Below, one piece after another: positions 56,497 through 64,000 of a stretch of DNA of 64,000 nt. Numbering within the stretch: the stretch's first letter is position 1; the number at the start of each line of letters is the position of its first letter. The notes under the pieces are model-generated. The model saw nothing but the letters and a program-made list of their open reading frames with translations. It had not been told where the DNA came from and did not search any database. The position numbers and the translations under genes are program-made. The stretch is from Caulobacter mirabilis. Its GTDB lineage: Bacteria; Pseudomonadota; Alphaproteobacteria; Caulobacterales; Caulobacteraceae. Location of the stretch: assembly GCF_002749615.1 (NCBI RefSeq), contig NZ_CP024201.1:3162001-3226000 (forward strand). Direction: 5' to 3'.

Positions 56497-56528
56497 GGTT
56501 ATAACCGAAACATTATTCTGTTTCGGTT
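56497..56528. promoter_or_regulatory. TetR-type operator dyads upstream of the TonB receptor
   Basis: Two overlapping palindromes: GGTTATAACC (56497-56506) and the perfect 9-bp inverted repeat AACCGAAAC ... GTTTCGGTT (56503-56511 and 56520-56528, 8-nt spacer). They lie between the receptor start and the divergent TetR gene. Very likely operator. Confidence 0.75.
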
Positions 56529-56599
56529 TTTGTGCAAGCCGGGATTGACCGCGGGCTCCAGGCCCGCGACATCAGGTCAGGAACGAGGAGATCGGCGGG

Positions 56600-57268
56600 T
56601 TGGCGAAGTCAGGCACGACGAGGACCGGGGCGCTGTCGCAGCGAAAGGCGCCGGTTCAGGCGCGCGGGCGGCAGAGCATCGACGATCTGCTCTCCGCGAC
56701 GCAGCGCGTCCTCGTTCGCGACGGGCCGTCGGCCCTGACCACGCCGGCGATCGCCAAGGAGGCCGGGGTCTCGGTCGGAGCGCTGTACCACTTCTTTCCG
56801 AACAAGGAGTCCCTGATCCTGGCGCTCTACGAGACGAAGCTCGGTGAAATCCGGGCCATCGTGGAGACCCCCATCATCGCCACCGGCGACTGGCGCGCGG
56901 ACATCGGCGGCTGGCTGCGAGCGATCAAGGCCAAGGAAGCCGAGATCGGCTACGGCCTGGCGCTGAACGAGGCGATGGACCACTTCCCCAGCCTGGAGGC
57001 GGTCACCCGACGCCACCAGTCGGCGCAAGCCGCCGGGATCGCCCAGCAGTTCAAGGCGCTCGGCTCGCCCTGGCCCGACAACGCGCTGTTCGACCTGGCG
57101 CTGTACGCCTACTTCCTGAACTCCGCCGCCTGGCTCTACTGGGCCTACGCCGGCGAAGAGCTTCCCCAGGCGGTCGACCGCCTGGTCGCGACCGCAACCG
57201 CCCTGGTCGCCCCGGCCTTCGAAGGCGGCGCGCCGCCGACCCGCAAGCTGGCGAAACCAGCCGGCTGA
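56600..57268 (+). CDS. TetR/AcrR family regulator
   Basis: A 222-residue TetR: basic N-terminus, then QSIDDLLSATQRVLVRDGPS, LTTPAIAKEAGVSVGALYHF and FPNKESLILALYE. The ligand domain is helical and aromatic-rich (YFLNSAAWLYWAYAGEEL). Divergent from the TonB receptor/esterase unit with a strong dyad between, so it is most likely their repressor, released by the transported compound. Confidence 0.92.
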   Translation: MAKSGTTRTGALSQRKAPVQARGRQSIDDLLSATQRVLVRDGPSALTTPAIAKEAGVSVGALYHFFPNKESLILALYETKLGEIRAIVETPIIATGDWRADIGGWLRAIKAKEAEIGYGLALNEAMDHFPSLEAVTRRHQSAQAAGIAQQFKALGSPWPDNALFDLALYAYFLNSAAWLYWAYAGEELPQAVDRLVATATALVAPAFEGGAPPTRKLAKPAG

Positions 57269-57544
57269 CCGGCTCGGACGGTTCATGTCGGTAATTTAAT
57301 CCTGCTGCTCAGAACGCCCGCCGCCGGCGCTGAACGCCAGCACGGCCTGGGCCTCATGGATACGGACGCCACGGCCGCCGCATGACGCTGCGCCGGTCGG
57401 CGCCTCGCATGCCACGGGTTTGCCATTCTCTGGTGGACAGGAGGGTCGCAGGACGCCCGCGCGAAACCGGGAGCAACGCAACCTGAGAGGTTCGCGGACG
57501 CCGGGGGTCCGAGACAATGATCCTCATCATCTGGAGAGCAATGG
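57269..57544. other. Intergenic region
   Basis: A 276-bp gap between the TetR gene and the lipoprotein gene. It holds a mildly A/T-rich patch just after the TetR stop (57288-57302). No gene or clear hairpin recognised. Confidence 0.4.
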
Positions 57545-58417
57545 ATGAGCCCCCCTGCGACCTTCGACCTTGCGGCCGGACGAACACTTGCGGTCCGGAC
57601 CTGCGCCTTCATTCCCCTGGCCCTGCTGGCGGCCTGCGCCTCATCGCCCATGACCCGCAGCGGCTCGTTGAGTTCCTACTCCGGCCTGACCCCCTCCAAC
57701 CGCGCCTCGACGAACTCCCAGATCCGCGTCGACAAGGAGGAGGTCCTCGCCGCCAAGACCGTCCGGATCTCCGCCACGCGGTTCGGCGACGGCGTCGGAG
57801 CCGGCCTGACCGAGGAGAACCGCGCTCTGGTGGCCAATCGCGTCGATCGTGCGCTGTGCAAGACCTTGAGCACGCGGTTCGACATCGTTGACGTCGCCAG
57901 CCCGGCCGATCTCAGCATCCAGGCCACGATCACCCGTCTCGACGCCACCAACAAAGTCGCCGCCGCCGGCTCGATGGTCGTGGGCTTCGTCAGCCCGATC
58001 CCGATCGTGACGCCCCGCATCCCCATCGGCCTGGGCAGCCTGACGGTCGAGGCCGAGGCCCTGGACGCGGAAGGCAATCAGCAGGCGGCGATGATCTGGT
58101 CGCGCGGCGCCCAGATGGTGTCGATCGGGGACTCGTCCAGCGTATCCGAGATCGGCGACGCCTATCAGCTTGCGGCGGCCTTCGGCGAGAACTTCGGCGA
58201 CCTCATGACGAGGGGCGAGTCGCCGTTCAAAGGCTCTCCCGTGAAGCTCCCCACGTTCGGGAAGAAGACCGACGACGCCTGCGACGCCTATGGGACCGAG
58301 GGCGGCGTCGCCGGATTCTTCGCGGACAGTTTCGGAATGCCGCCCAGCATGGCCGACAAGGGCGCCAAACCCGCCGCGAAGCCCGAAGCCCAGCCCCCGG
58401 TCACGACCGACCGATAG
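57545..58417 (+). CDS. DUF3313-like lipoprotein
   Basis: A 290-residue protein. The signal ends in a lipobox (LALLAACAS, Cys about residue 31), then TRSGSLSSYSGLTPSNRAST, which matches the DUF3313 start. The body (ALVANRVDRALCKTLSTRFD, ADLSIQATITRLDATNKVAA, VGFVSPIPIVTPRIPIGLGS) fits the same family, with a Lys/Pro-rich tail. Probably anchored in the outer membrane; role unknown. GGAGAG precedes the ATG. Confidence 0.8.
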   Translation: MSPPATFDLAAGRTLAVRTCAFIPLALLAACASSPMTRSGSLSSYSGLTPSNRASTNSQIRVDKEEVLAAKTVRISATRFGDGVGAGLTEENRALVANRVDRALCKTLSTRFDIVDVASPADLSIQATITRLDATNKVAAAGSMVVGFVSPIPIVTPRIPIGLGSLTVEAEALDAEGNQQAAMIWSRGAQMVSIGDSSSVSEIGDAYQLAAAFGENFGDLMTRGESPFKGSPVKLPTFGKKTDDACDAYGTEGGVAGFFADSFGMPPSMADKGAKPAAKPEAQPPVTTDR

Positions 58418-58468
58418 CCGTCCGCGGCGCGTCCGCCCTCGCCCGCAAGGCGCGGGGGCGGGTCGCCC

Positions 58469-60385
58469 CTAACCCGTCTTTCCCACCGGCAGGACCAGCA
58501 GCAGGCAGGTTCCGCGGTCGACGGACTCCCAGGCGACGGTCCCGCCGATGGCCTCCGCGCGGCGTTGTTGGTTGACCAGACCGCGCCCGGTCGACGGACG
58601 CCCGCGATCGAAGCCCCGGCCATCGTCGCGCACCCGGATCTCGACCCGCCCGTCCCGCGCGCTCACCGAAACCGCGACTTCGCTCGCCTCGGCGTGCTTG
58701 AGGATGTTGGCGAAGGCCTCCTGCAGGATCCTCAGGATGTGCAGCGCGTGGCGATGGTCCAGCCATTCGAGCGGCGGCACCTCCCCGGCGTTCCAGGACA
58801 GCTTCACGCCGCTGGCCTCCAGGCGCGGCTGCAGACGGAAGCGCAGCGTGGCCAGCAGCAGCAGCAGGTCGGTCTCGACCGGCTCCATGGAGTCGATGGT
58901 CAGCTTCAAGTCGTCGATGCAGCCCCGCAGCATGCCGACCAGATCGAGATCGGCGGGAGCGCCGCCGCTCTCCAGCGCGCGAAGGGCGCCGACGAGCGTC
59001 GACCCCAGTCCGTCGTGCATGTCCTGCATCAGGCGCTGACGCTCCTGGTTCAGGAGCTCTCGGTTTTCGACCTCGCGCAGGCGAGCATGACTGGCGGTCA
59101 GCTCCGCCTCGCGCTGGGCCAGCCGCAGGGCCAGATCCGCCTTGGCTCCCTGCGCCGTCTCCAGCGCCTCCACGTAGAGGCGGAACATGATGTACCAGAA
59201 GATGATGGTGAACCCGACGCCGGTGAAGTTGGTCAGGAACACGCTTTCGATGTTCACCCGGTTCTGCTGCAGCGACCAATCGTAAAGGCCCGCCGCCAGG
59301 GTCACGAGTCCCCAGGCCGACAGCAGCATGGCGAAGTTCGACCCCGCCCGGGCCGATTGCCAGGCGCCGTTGACGCCCAGGACCAGGCCCAGGAGCAGCA
59401 TGTTGATGTAGACCAGCGATGAAATCAGGGTCGCATCCAGCAGGCCCGGCAGAGTCGCGATGGTCCAGAACACCGCGTTCAGGACGACGAACAGCGCGAG
59501 GCGCGGCTGGCGGGCGCGGTGCAGCTGGGCCGAGAAGAGGTGCAGCACGACCAGCATCCAGCAGAGCGAGTTGACCGTGATCCAGCCGAACCAGGCGTCG
59601 GACACCGCCAGCGGATGCGTCCCCACGAAGGTATGCAGCATCCGCAGGAAACAGACCGCCGACATCAGGAAATAGAGCAGATAGATCGCCTCCCGCCGAC
59701 GGCTGAACCAGACGAACAGGGCGAAGATCCCCGTGGCCAGGAAGGCTGCCGCCGACAGGGCCGGCAGGCGGACCTGGAAGAACTCGCGCAGATAGTACTG
59801 CGGCGCCAGTTGCTCATGCGTCCCGAACCAGACCGAGGAGAAGGCGCCGCCGATCCCGCGGACGTGCTGGAGTCGGATGTCGATGGTCCGAGGCGGGTGT
59901 GAGATCGTGGTACGCGGCAGAGCGATCAGGATCGGCTGGTTCGAGCCGTTCCACTGCAGATTGGCGTGCGACTGATAGACCAGCCGCCGGTCGGCGTAGA
60001 TCGCCAGGGTTCCGTCCGACTTCCAGCGCGGGATGTAGAGATAGAGCTGCTCGCCGTCGTCGGGCGGAGGCGAGGCCTTCAGGCTGTACCAGGTGACCTG
60101 GGTGGCGATTCGATCGGGCGACGGATCGGCGCTCGGCACCCAGGCGGGAGACGACGCGTGCGGCAGCGCTACGACCGATCCGCCCGCCGGGACCTGGTCG
60201 CTTGTGGGCGGCGGCGCCTGGTAGCCGACCGTGTCGACGACGACCCGCCGCGCGGCCGTGATCCGCTCGGCGTCCGAACGGGCCTGGAACAGCAGGCCCA
60301 AGGCGATGACGACCAGGACGGCCAGGACGAGAACCGCCAGCGCCCCCCAGCGCCGCAGAAGCGCCGCCCCCCTAGAGAAGGCCAT
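58469..60385 (-). CDS. Sensor histidine kinase, NarL-partner type with 7TM sensor
   Basis: A 638-residue kinase. N-terminal membrane helix, a periplasmic 7TMR-DISM-like domain (about 100-230), then seven helices to about 420 (e.g. LPALSAAAFLATGIFALFVW). The phospho-acceptor region is HisKA_3: ERQRLMQDMHDGLGSTLVGA with the His in MHDGLG. The ATPase has ALHILRILQEAFANILKHAE (N box) and VRDDGRGFDRGRP (G box). Transfers phosphate to the response regulator whose gene overlaps its start by 14 bp. The signal is unknown. Confidence 0.92.
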   Translation of the reverse strand: MAFSRGAALLRRWGALAVLVLAVLVVIALGLLFQARSDAERITAARRVVVDTVGYQAPPPTSDQVPAGGSVVALPHASSPAWVPSADPSPDRIATQVTWYSLKASPPPDDGEQLYLYIPRWKSDGTLAIYADRRLVYQSHANLQWNGSNQPILIALPRTTISHPPRTIDIRLQHVRGIGGAFSSVWFGTHEQLAPQYYLREFFQVRLPALSAAAFLATGIFALFVWFSRRREAIYLLYFLMSAVCFLRMLHTFVGTHPLAVSDAWFGWITVNSLCWMLVVLHLFSAQLHRARQPRLALFVVLNAVFWTIATLPGLLDATLISSLVYINMLLLGLVLGVNGAWQSARAGSNFAMLLSAWGLVTLAAGLYDWSLQQNRVNIESVFLTNFTGVGFTIIFWYIMFRLYVEALETAQGAKADLALRLAQREAELTASHARLREVENRELLNQERQRLMQDMHDGLGSTLVGALRALESGGAPADLDLVGMLRGCIDDLKLTIDSMEPVETDLLLLLATLRFRLQPRLEASGVKLSWNAGEVPPLEWLDHRHALHILRILQEAFANILKHAEASEVAVSVSARDGRVEIRVRDDGRGFDRGRPSTGRGLVNQQRRAEAIGGTVAWESVDRGTCLLLVLPVGKTG

Positions 60386-61040
60386 GGGCGCGGGCTTCGA
60401 ACACCGCCTCCGTCTTCGAGCGCACTTCAAGCTTGGTGTAGATGCGGCGCACGAAGGTCAGGACCGTGTTCCGCGACACGCCCATCAACTCGGCGATCTC
60501 GTCGAACGAAAAGCCGCGGGTGATCAGCTGCAGCGTCTCCTTCTCGCGGTCGGACAGGTTGGGGATCGCCGATTTGTCAGCGACTTCGGCCGGCCGCTCG
60601 TCGGGACGGAACCGCATCAGCACCTGGCGGGCGATCCGCGGACTGATCGGACTGCCGCCGGCGTGCAGGATGCGGATGTCCTGGACGATGGTCGGCAGGG
60701 GGCTGTCCTTGAGCAAATAGCCGCTCGCGCCAGCCTCGATCGAGGCGATGACGTTGCGTTCGTCGGCGAAGGTGGTCGAGACCATGATCGCGCAGGTCGG
60801 CCAGAGCGCGTGGGCTTCGCGGATGACGTCGATGCCGGAGCCGTCGGGCAGGCCCAGGTCCACCACCAGCACGTCGGCGGGGGATCCGGACAGCATCTGC
60901 CGCGCCTGGGCCACCGTGGCCGCGACGCCCGAGATCGAGAGGTCCGACGCGTCCGTCAGCGCGCTGCGGAAGGCCTCCTGAAAGCCAGCGTCGTCCTCCA
61001 CCAAGGCGACGGTGAGCGGCGGCGTCGCCTCGGCGCTCAT
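60372..61040 (-). CDS. NarL/LuxR-type response regulator
   Basis: A 222-residue regulator. Receiver: VALVEDDAGFQEAFRSAL, VLVVDLGLPDGSGIDV with the phospho-Asp, MVSTTFADE and GYLLKDSP with the Lys. Output: LSDREKETLQLITRGFSFDE, IAELMGVSRNTVLTFVRRIY, TKLEVRSKTEAV. ATG at 61040 fits AGGG spacing; MFDM at 61049 is possible. Co-transcribed with the kinase gene downstream. It faces the LuxR-type gene at 61224. Confidence 0.93.
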   Translation of the reverse strand: MSAEATPPLTVALVEDDAGFQEAFRSALTDASDLSISGVAATVAQARQMLSGSPADVLVVDLGLPDGSGIDVIREAHALWPTCAIMVSTTFADERNVIASIEAGASGYLLKDSPLPTIVQDIRILHAGGSPISPRIARQVLMRFRPDERPAEVADKSAIPNLSDREKETLQLITRGFSFDEIAELMGVSRNTVLTFVRRIYTKLEVRSKTEAVFEARAHGLL

Positions 61041-61223
61041 GTCAAACATCCCTGTTCCGCACCGTGAAACCCAAGCCCGGCAAGGTTTCGCAGAGCCCGC
61101 GCGAGTCAGCGTCATCATAACTTGCGACAGCGCGAACATTGCTCTGCGAGCCGCCGCGCGGCAACTAGGCATCATCCTGATCGCGGAACGGCTGGGCGAA
61201 GCATCAGGGCGGAGGCGCAAGCC

Positions 61224-62354
61224 GTGGTTTCGTCGGAAGGCCTTTCGACATCGTCGCTCGTGGAACTGGTCGGCCTCGCGACCGAAGCCGCCGTGCAGCC
61301 CGAGCAATGGAACGGCTTCCTCGAAAAGCTGGAGGACCACTTCCCCGGTTCCCGGATCACGCTGTTCGGACACGAGGACGGGCGGCCATCGTCGGCGCTC
61401 AGCTTCTGCCGCAACTTTCCTCTGGAATATCAGCAGGCCTACGCCGAGCACTATGTGCGCACCAGCCCCTACGTCCTTCGTGGGCTGGAGCGACTCTCGG
61501 TCGGTCGAGCCAGGCTCTCGGAAGACGTCATCTCGATGCAGGAGCTCGAGACCACCGAGTACTACAACGACTTCATCCGGCCGCGCGGCCTGGGTTGCTA
61601 CGCCGCCGGCGTCATCATCGAGCGGAGCCCGCAGCGCATGGTGGCGCTGTCGCTGGTCGACCATGACGACGACCCGGAGCGGCGCACGCGGCAGCTGCAG
61701 CTCCTGGACCTGCTGACGCCGCATGTCTCGCGCGCCTTCCGCCTGCACACCGTGCTCGATCGCGAGCGTCGGCAGTCCCGCGCCGCGCTCGGCGTGTTCC
61801 AGACCTGGGCCCACGCCGCCGTGGTGCTGGCGGGCGACGGTCGTCTGGTGACCATGAACGAAGCCGCCGAGGACATCGTCGCCTCCCGCGACGGCGTCAT
61901 GCTGGCGCGCGACGGCCGGCTGCGGTCCCTGGTCGACTCGGTCAACGCCCGACTGGACAAGGCGGTCTTCAACTGCGCGCACCATCTGCAGGCGGACGGA
62001 CTGGCCCTGCCCCGCGTGAACGCTTCGCCGCTGAACGCGATGATCGCCCCCTTGCCCTACGGCGCCGACCCGGACGGCGGTCCCGGCGCGGTCTTGGTCA
62101 TCCTGGTTGATCCCGACCGGCCGCATCGCGCGCCGATCGACTGGATCGCCAGGCGCTTCGGACTCGCTCCGGCGGAGGCGCGGCTCGCGGAGCTGCTGGT
62201 CAACGGCGAGTCGCTTGCCGAGGCGGCGGCGGCGCTGGACATCAAGTTGAGCACCGCCCGCACGCGTCTGAAGGCCGTTCAGGCGAAGACGGAGTGCCAC
62301 CGCCAGGCCGACCTGACCCGCCTGGCGATGTCCGCGCCGCCTCTGCGCGCCTGA
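61224..62354 (+). CDS. LuxR-type HTH regulator with unknown sensor region
   Basis: A 376-residue protein from GTG 61224 (GGAGG at good distance). The C-terminus is a GerE-type HTH: FGLAPAEARLAELLVNGESL, AEAAAALDIKLSTARTRLKA, VQAKTECHRQADL. The N-terminal 300 residues (LVELVGLATEAAVQPEQWNG, PFxYVLRGLERLS-type stretch, PRGLGCYAAGVIIERSP) resemble the PAS-like region of a family of orphan LuxR proteins in alphaproteobacteria. Ligand unknown. Divergent from the two-component genes. Confidence 0.82.
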   Translation: MVSSEGLSTSSLVELVGLATEAAVQPEQWNGFLEKLEDHFPGSRITLFGHEDGRPSSALSFCRNFPLEYQQAYAEHYVRTSPYVLRGLERLSVGRARLSEDVISMQELETTEYYNDFIRPRGLGCYAAGVIIERSPQRMVALSLVDHDDDPERRTRQLQLLDLLTPHVSRAFRLHTVLDRERRQSRAALGVFQTWAHAAVVLAGDGRLVTMNEAAEDIVASRDGVMLARDGRLRSLVDSVNARLDKAVFNCAHHLQADGLALPRVNASPLNAMIAPLPYGADPDGGPGAVLVILVDPDRPHRAPIDWIARRFGLAPAEARLAELLVNGESLAEAAAALDIKLSTARTRLKAVQAKTECHRQADLTRLAMSAPPLRA

Positions 62355-62373
62355 TCCGCCTGAGGCGCTGCGG

Positions 62374-63054
62374 TCAGGCGGCCGCCCCGGCCCGCTCCAC
62401 GCGAGCCTGGACCCAGGCCGCAATGACCAGCCAGATCACGTGCGTCGCCATCATGTAGCGCCCCGCCCAACCGATCGGGACCTCAGGCCCCAATCGCCCG
62501 CTGGCCGGCATGAAGGTCGCCATGACCACCACCACGGCGACGAAGCCGCTCACCGAGATCCCCGCGCCCAGCCACATGAGGCCGGCTTGGCGGCCCTGAA
62601 CGCCCCCGGCGCGGGTCATGCTCCAGGCGGCGAAGAGGGCCGCGAGCGGCACGCCGTCGGCAAGCACCGCCCCGACGCCGTGCACCATCCCGGCGACGGT
62701 CGTGGTCTGCGGCGTGGCCAGGACGCTGTCTCCGGGAAAGATCGCGGCCAGGGCGAAACCCAGGAAGCCGAGGACAAGGCCGATCCGGGCCACGACGCCC
62801 TGCCACCCCTTCAAGGCGCGCCGCCAGGCGACGAACAAGGCGCCGCAGGCGGCGGCCAGCGCCAGAAAGGCGATGGTCATCACCGCGCCCTGTTCGCCGA
62901 TCGCATGCTCGCTGATCGGCGTCCACGACGGGTCCAGCCCGGGGCGCAGGACGTGGGTCGCGGCGAAGGCCAGGACGAAGAGCGCGCTGAGCCCCAGGAC
63001 GGCCCGGGTCCAGCGGGAGGGCCTGGCCGCCGCAAGATCGGTCGACAGGCTCAT
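62374..63054 (-). CDS. DUF998 family membrane protein
   Basis: A 226-residue protein with six membrane helices, e.g. AVLGLSALFVLAFAATHVL, AVMTIAFLALAAACGALFVA, and VARIGLVLGFLGFALAAIFP followed by GMVHGVGA, a DUF998 hallmark, and YMMATHVIWLVIAAWVQARV. Function unknown. The ATG overlaps the AHSA1 stop by one base (TGATG), so it is translated with the upstream genes. Confidence 0.85.
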   Translation of the reverse strand: MSLSTDLAAARPSRWTRAVLGLSALFVLAFAATHVLRPGLDPSWTPISEHAIGEQGAVMTIAFLALAAACGALFVAWRRALKGWQGVVARIGLVLGFLGFALAAIFPGDSVLATPQTTTVAGMVHGVGAVLADGVPLAALFAAWSMTRAGGVQGRQAGLMWLGAGISVSGFVAVVVVMATFMPASGRLGPEVPIGWAGRYMMATHVIWLVIAAWVQARVERAGAAA

Positions 63055-63545
63055 CACACCGCGCCTCCGGCCGGCTGGGCCGTGTCGGCCAGAACCTCGT
63101 CCAGCCGCTCGTAGGTCTCGTTCATGCCGCCTTCCATGCCCGACTGGAGGTGGCCGTCGCGGTGCTCCTTGTTCTGGTAGACCATGCGCGACGTCAGGAC
63201 GGTGAGACCGTCGACCGCCTCGAAGTCCAGGGTGACGACGTAGTCGGTTCCAGGCATGGCTTCGAACAGTTCGGTCCGCGTGAGGCTGTGCGGCGCCCGG
63301 ATGTCCTTGAAGACCCCTGAGAAGGCGATCAGCTGCCCGTCCGGCGCGGCGAGCACCCAGCGCCAGGTTCCGCCGACCACGAGGTTGATCGTGCATTCCG
63401 TCATCCGCAGAGCCCGCAGCCCATACCAGCGCTTGACCAGCTCCGGCTTCGTCCAGGCCGCCCAGACGGCCTCGACCGGGGCGTCGAATGTCCGGCGGAT
63501 CCGGGTCTCGGTGTCGGACACCAGGGTCAGTTCGGCCTTCCGCAT
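63054..63545 (-). CDS. AHSA1/SRPBCC family protein
   Basis: A 163-residue START-like protein: TRIRRTFDAPVEAVWAAWTK, PELVKRWYG, then WRWVLAAPDGQLIAFSGVFK and MEGGMNETYERLDEVLAD at the end. These bind hydrophobic ligands; many partner with ArsR-type regulators in two-gene units, exactly as here (regulator ends 1 bp upstream). Physiological ligand unknown. Confidence 0.92.
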   Translation of the reverse strand: MRKAELTLVSDTETRIRRTFDAPVEAVWAAWTKPELVKRWYGLRALRMTECTINLVVGGTWRWVLAAPDGQLIAFSGVFKDIRAPHSLTRTELFEAMPGTDYVVTLDFEAVDGLTVLTSRMVYQNKEHRDGHLQSGMEGGMNETYERLDEVLADTAQPAGGAV

Positions 63546-63546
63546 G

Positions 63547-63888
63547 TCAGTTCCCTTCCGCTTGAACAGAGATTTCGGCGAGGAGCGCGTCCAGGCGCTG
63601 GAAGGACTCCTCCCATTCGTCGATGTACCGGCGCGACCAGGCCTCGACCTGCTTCAACCCTTCCGGATTGAGGCGGCAGGGCCGTCGCTGCGCGTCCTTC
63701 CGCTGCAGGATCAGGCCGGCGTCGAGCAGGACCTTCACGTGCTTGGAAACATTCGGCAGCGTCATCTCCAGCGGCTCGGCCAGCTCGTTGACCGTCGCCT
63801 CCCCGCCCGCAAGCTGGGCCAGGATCGCGCGCCGCGTCGGATCGGCGAGCGCGCTGAAGATCGGTCCGATCGTGTCGCCGTCACCCAT
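63547..63888 (-). CDS. ArsR-type winged-helix regulator
   Basis: A 113-residue repressor: IGPIFSALADPTRRAILAQL, GGEATVNELAEPLEMTLPNV, SKHVKVLLDAGLILQRKDAQ. No cysteine metal site is present, so it probably senses an organic signal or is constitutive until relieved by its AHSA1 partner. It leads the ArsR-AHSA1-DUF998 operon. Its start is 3 bp from a pair of tandem 16-bp repeats. Confidence 0.93.
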   Translation of the reverse strand: MGDGDTIGPIFSALADPTRRAILAQLAGGEATVNELAEPLEMTLPNVSKHVKVLLDAGLILQRKDAQRRPCRLNPEGLKQVEAWSRRYIDEWEESFQRLDALLAEISVQAEGN

Positions 63889-63890
63889 AA

Positions 63891-63922
63891 TGTCGCACTC
63901 AGTTAATGTCGCTATCAGTTAA
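63891..63922. promoter_or_regulatory. Tandem 16-bp repeats upstream of the ArsR operon
   Basis: Two adjoining units, TGTCGCACTCAGTTAA and TGTCGCTATCAGTTAA (14 of 16 identical). They lie directly before the ArsR start in an A/T-rich patch and overlap any promoter or ribosome-binding site. Likely autoregulatory operator. Confidence 0.65.
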
Positions 63923-64000
63923 ATAAAGGATCGGCGAACGCCGTCAAGAGCCTCTTCACGCCGCCTCGGACGGCTGCGGGCCGTGGCCTGCGGCCTGGAC

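Noticed and set aside
63891..63922. Start of a CRISPR array
   Set aside because: Only two directly abutting 16-bp units without spacers; no cas genes. No CRISPR-like spacing was seen anywhere in the window.

Overview
The window is high-GC DNA with long, tightly packed genes, many 1-4 bp start/stop overlaps, TonB-dependent receptors, Tat and Sec exported hydrolases and several families of palindromic intergenic repeats. This gene content suggests an alphaproteobacterium, most likely a member of the Caulobacterales (Caulobacter/Phenylobacterium type). That placement is an inference; no rRNA is present to confirm it.

Layout. 1-4.8 kb: end of a flavin monooxygenase, an ExoD-like membrane protein, and a minus-strand electrophile/stress operon (GST, NTF2-like, tautomerase, OsmC-like, SDR) facing an HxlR regulator. 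4.9-11.5 kb: a Tat-exported DUF885 peptidase, a MAPEG protein, and a TonB receptor facing a CadC-like regulator with a beta-propeller domain. 11.5-14.9 kb: D-alanine catabolism (Lrp-type regulator, alanine racemase, DadA, RidA) closed by a clear terminator. 15-28.5 kb: exported proteins, an amidohydrolase facing a LysR regulator, tRNA-Gly(CCC), an HD-domain protein, two TraB/GumN paralogues around an XRE/membrane-protein operon, a DCD-family deaminase, MetZ, ApaG and an HTH protein. 28.5-31.4 kb: a three-gene locus between palindromic repeats whose outer genes are paralogues resembling RhiA. 31.5-37 kb: Hsp33, small proteins, a CorA-type transporter, an outer-surface protein and an M1 aminopeptidase.

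37.97-50.82 kb is a mobile island of about 12.8 kb inserted in the 5' end of dusA. A 19-bp att sequence (17/19 identical) occurs at both ends. A tyrosine recombinase lies just inside the left end. The original dusA start, MPNYQAHRLSVAPMMDW, is stranded at the right end, while the element supplies a new AT-rich start to the working dusA. No phage structural genes are present. Cargo: (i) a predicted nucleotide/DNA hypermodification set (thymidylate-synthase-like protein fused to an Nmad1/DUF1599-like region, TylF-like methyltransferase, 5-hmdU-kinase-type helical protein, MazG with a C-terminal extension, Nmad2-like protein, small Rossmann/TIR-like protein); (ii) a minus-strand five-gene operon (small protein, XRE repressor, ImmA/IrrE metallopeptidase with a chagasin-like C-terminus, papain-like C1A peptidase, divergent thymidylate-synthase-like protein) that I do not recognise as a described system; (iii) a DUF2188-like/Fic toxin-antitoxin pair; (iv) an orphan HigA-type N-terminal domain.

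51-64 kb returns to chromosome: two genes that are both 5'-truncated and meet head to head (probable deletion scar), a PaiB-like protein, an esterase and TonB receptor facing a TetR regulator with a strong operator, a lipoprotein, a NarL-type two-component pair facing another LuxR-type regulator, and an ArsR/AHSA1/DUF998 operon preceded by tandem 16-bp repeats.
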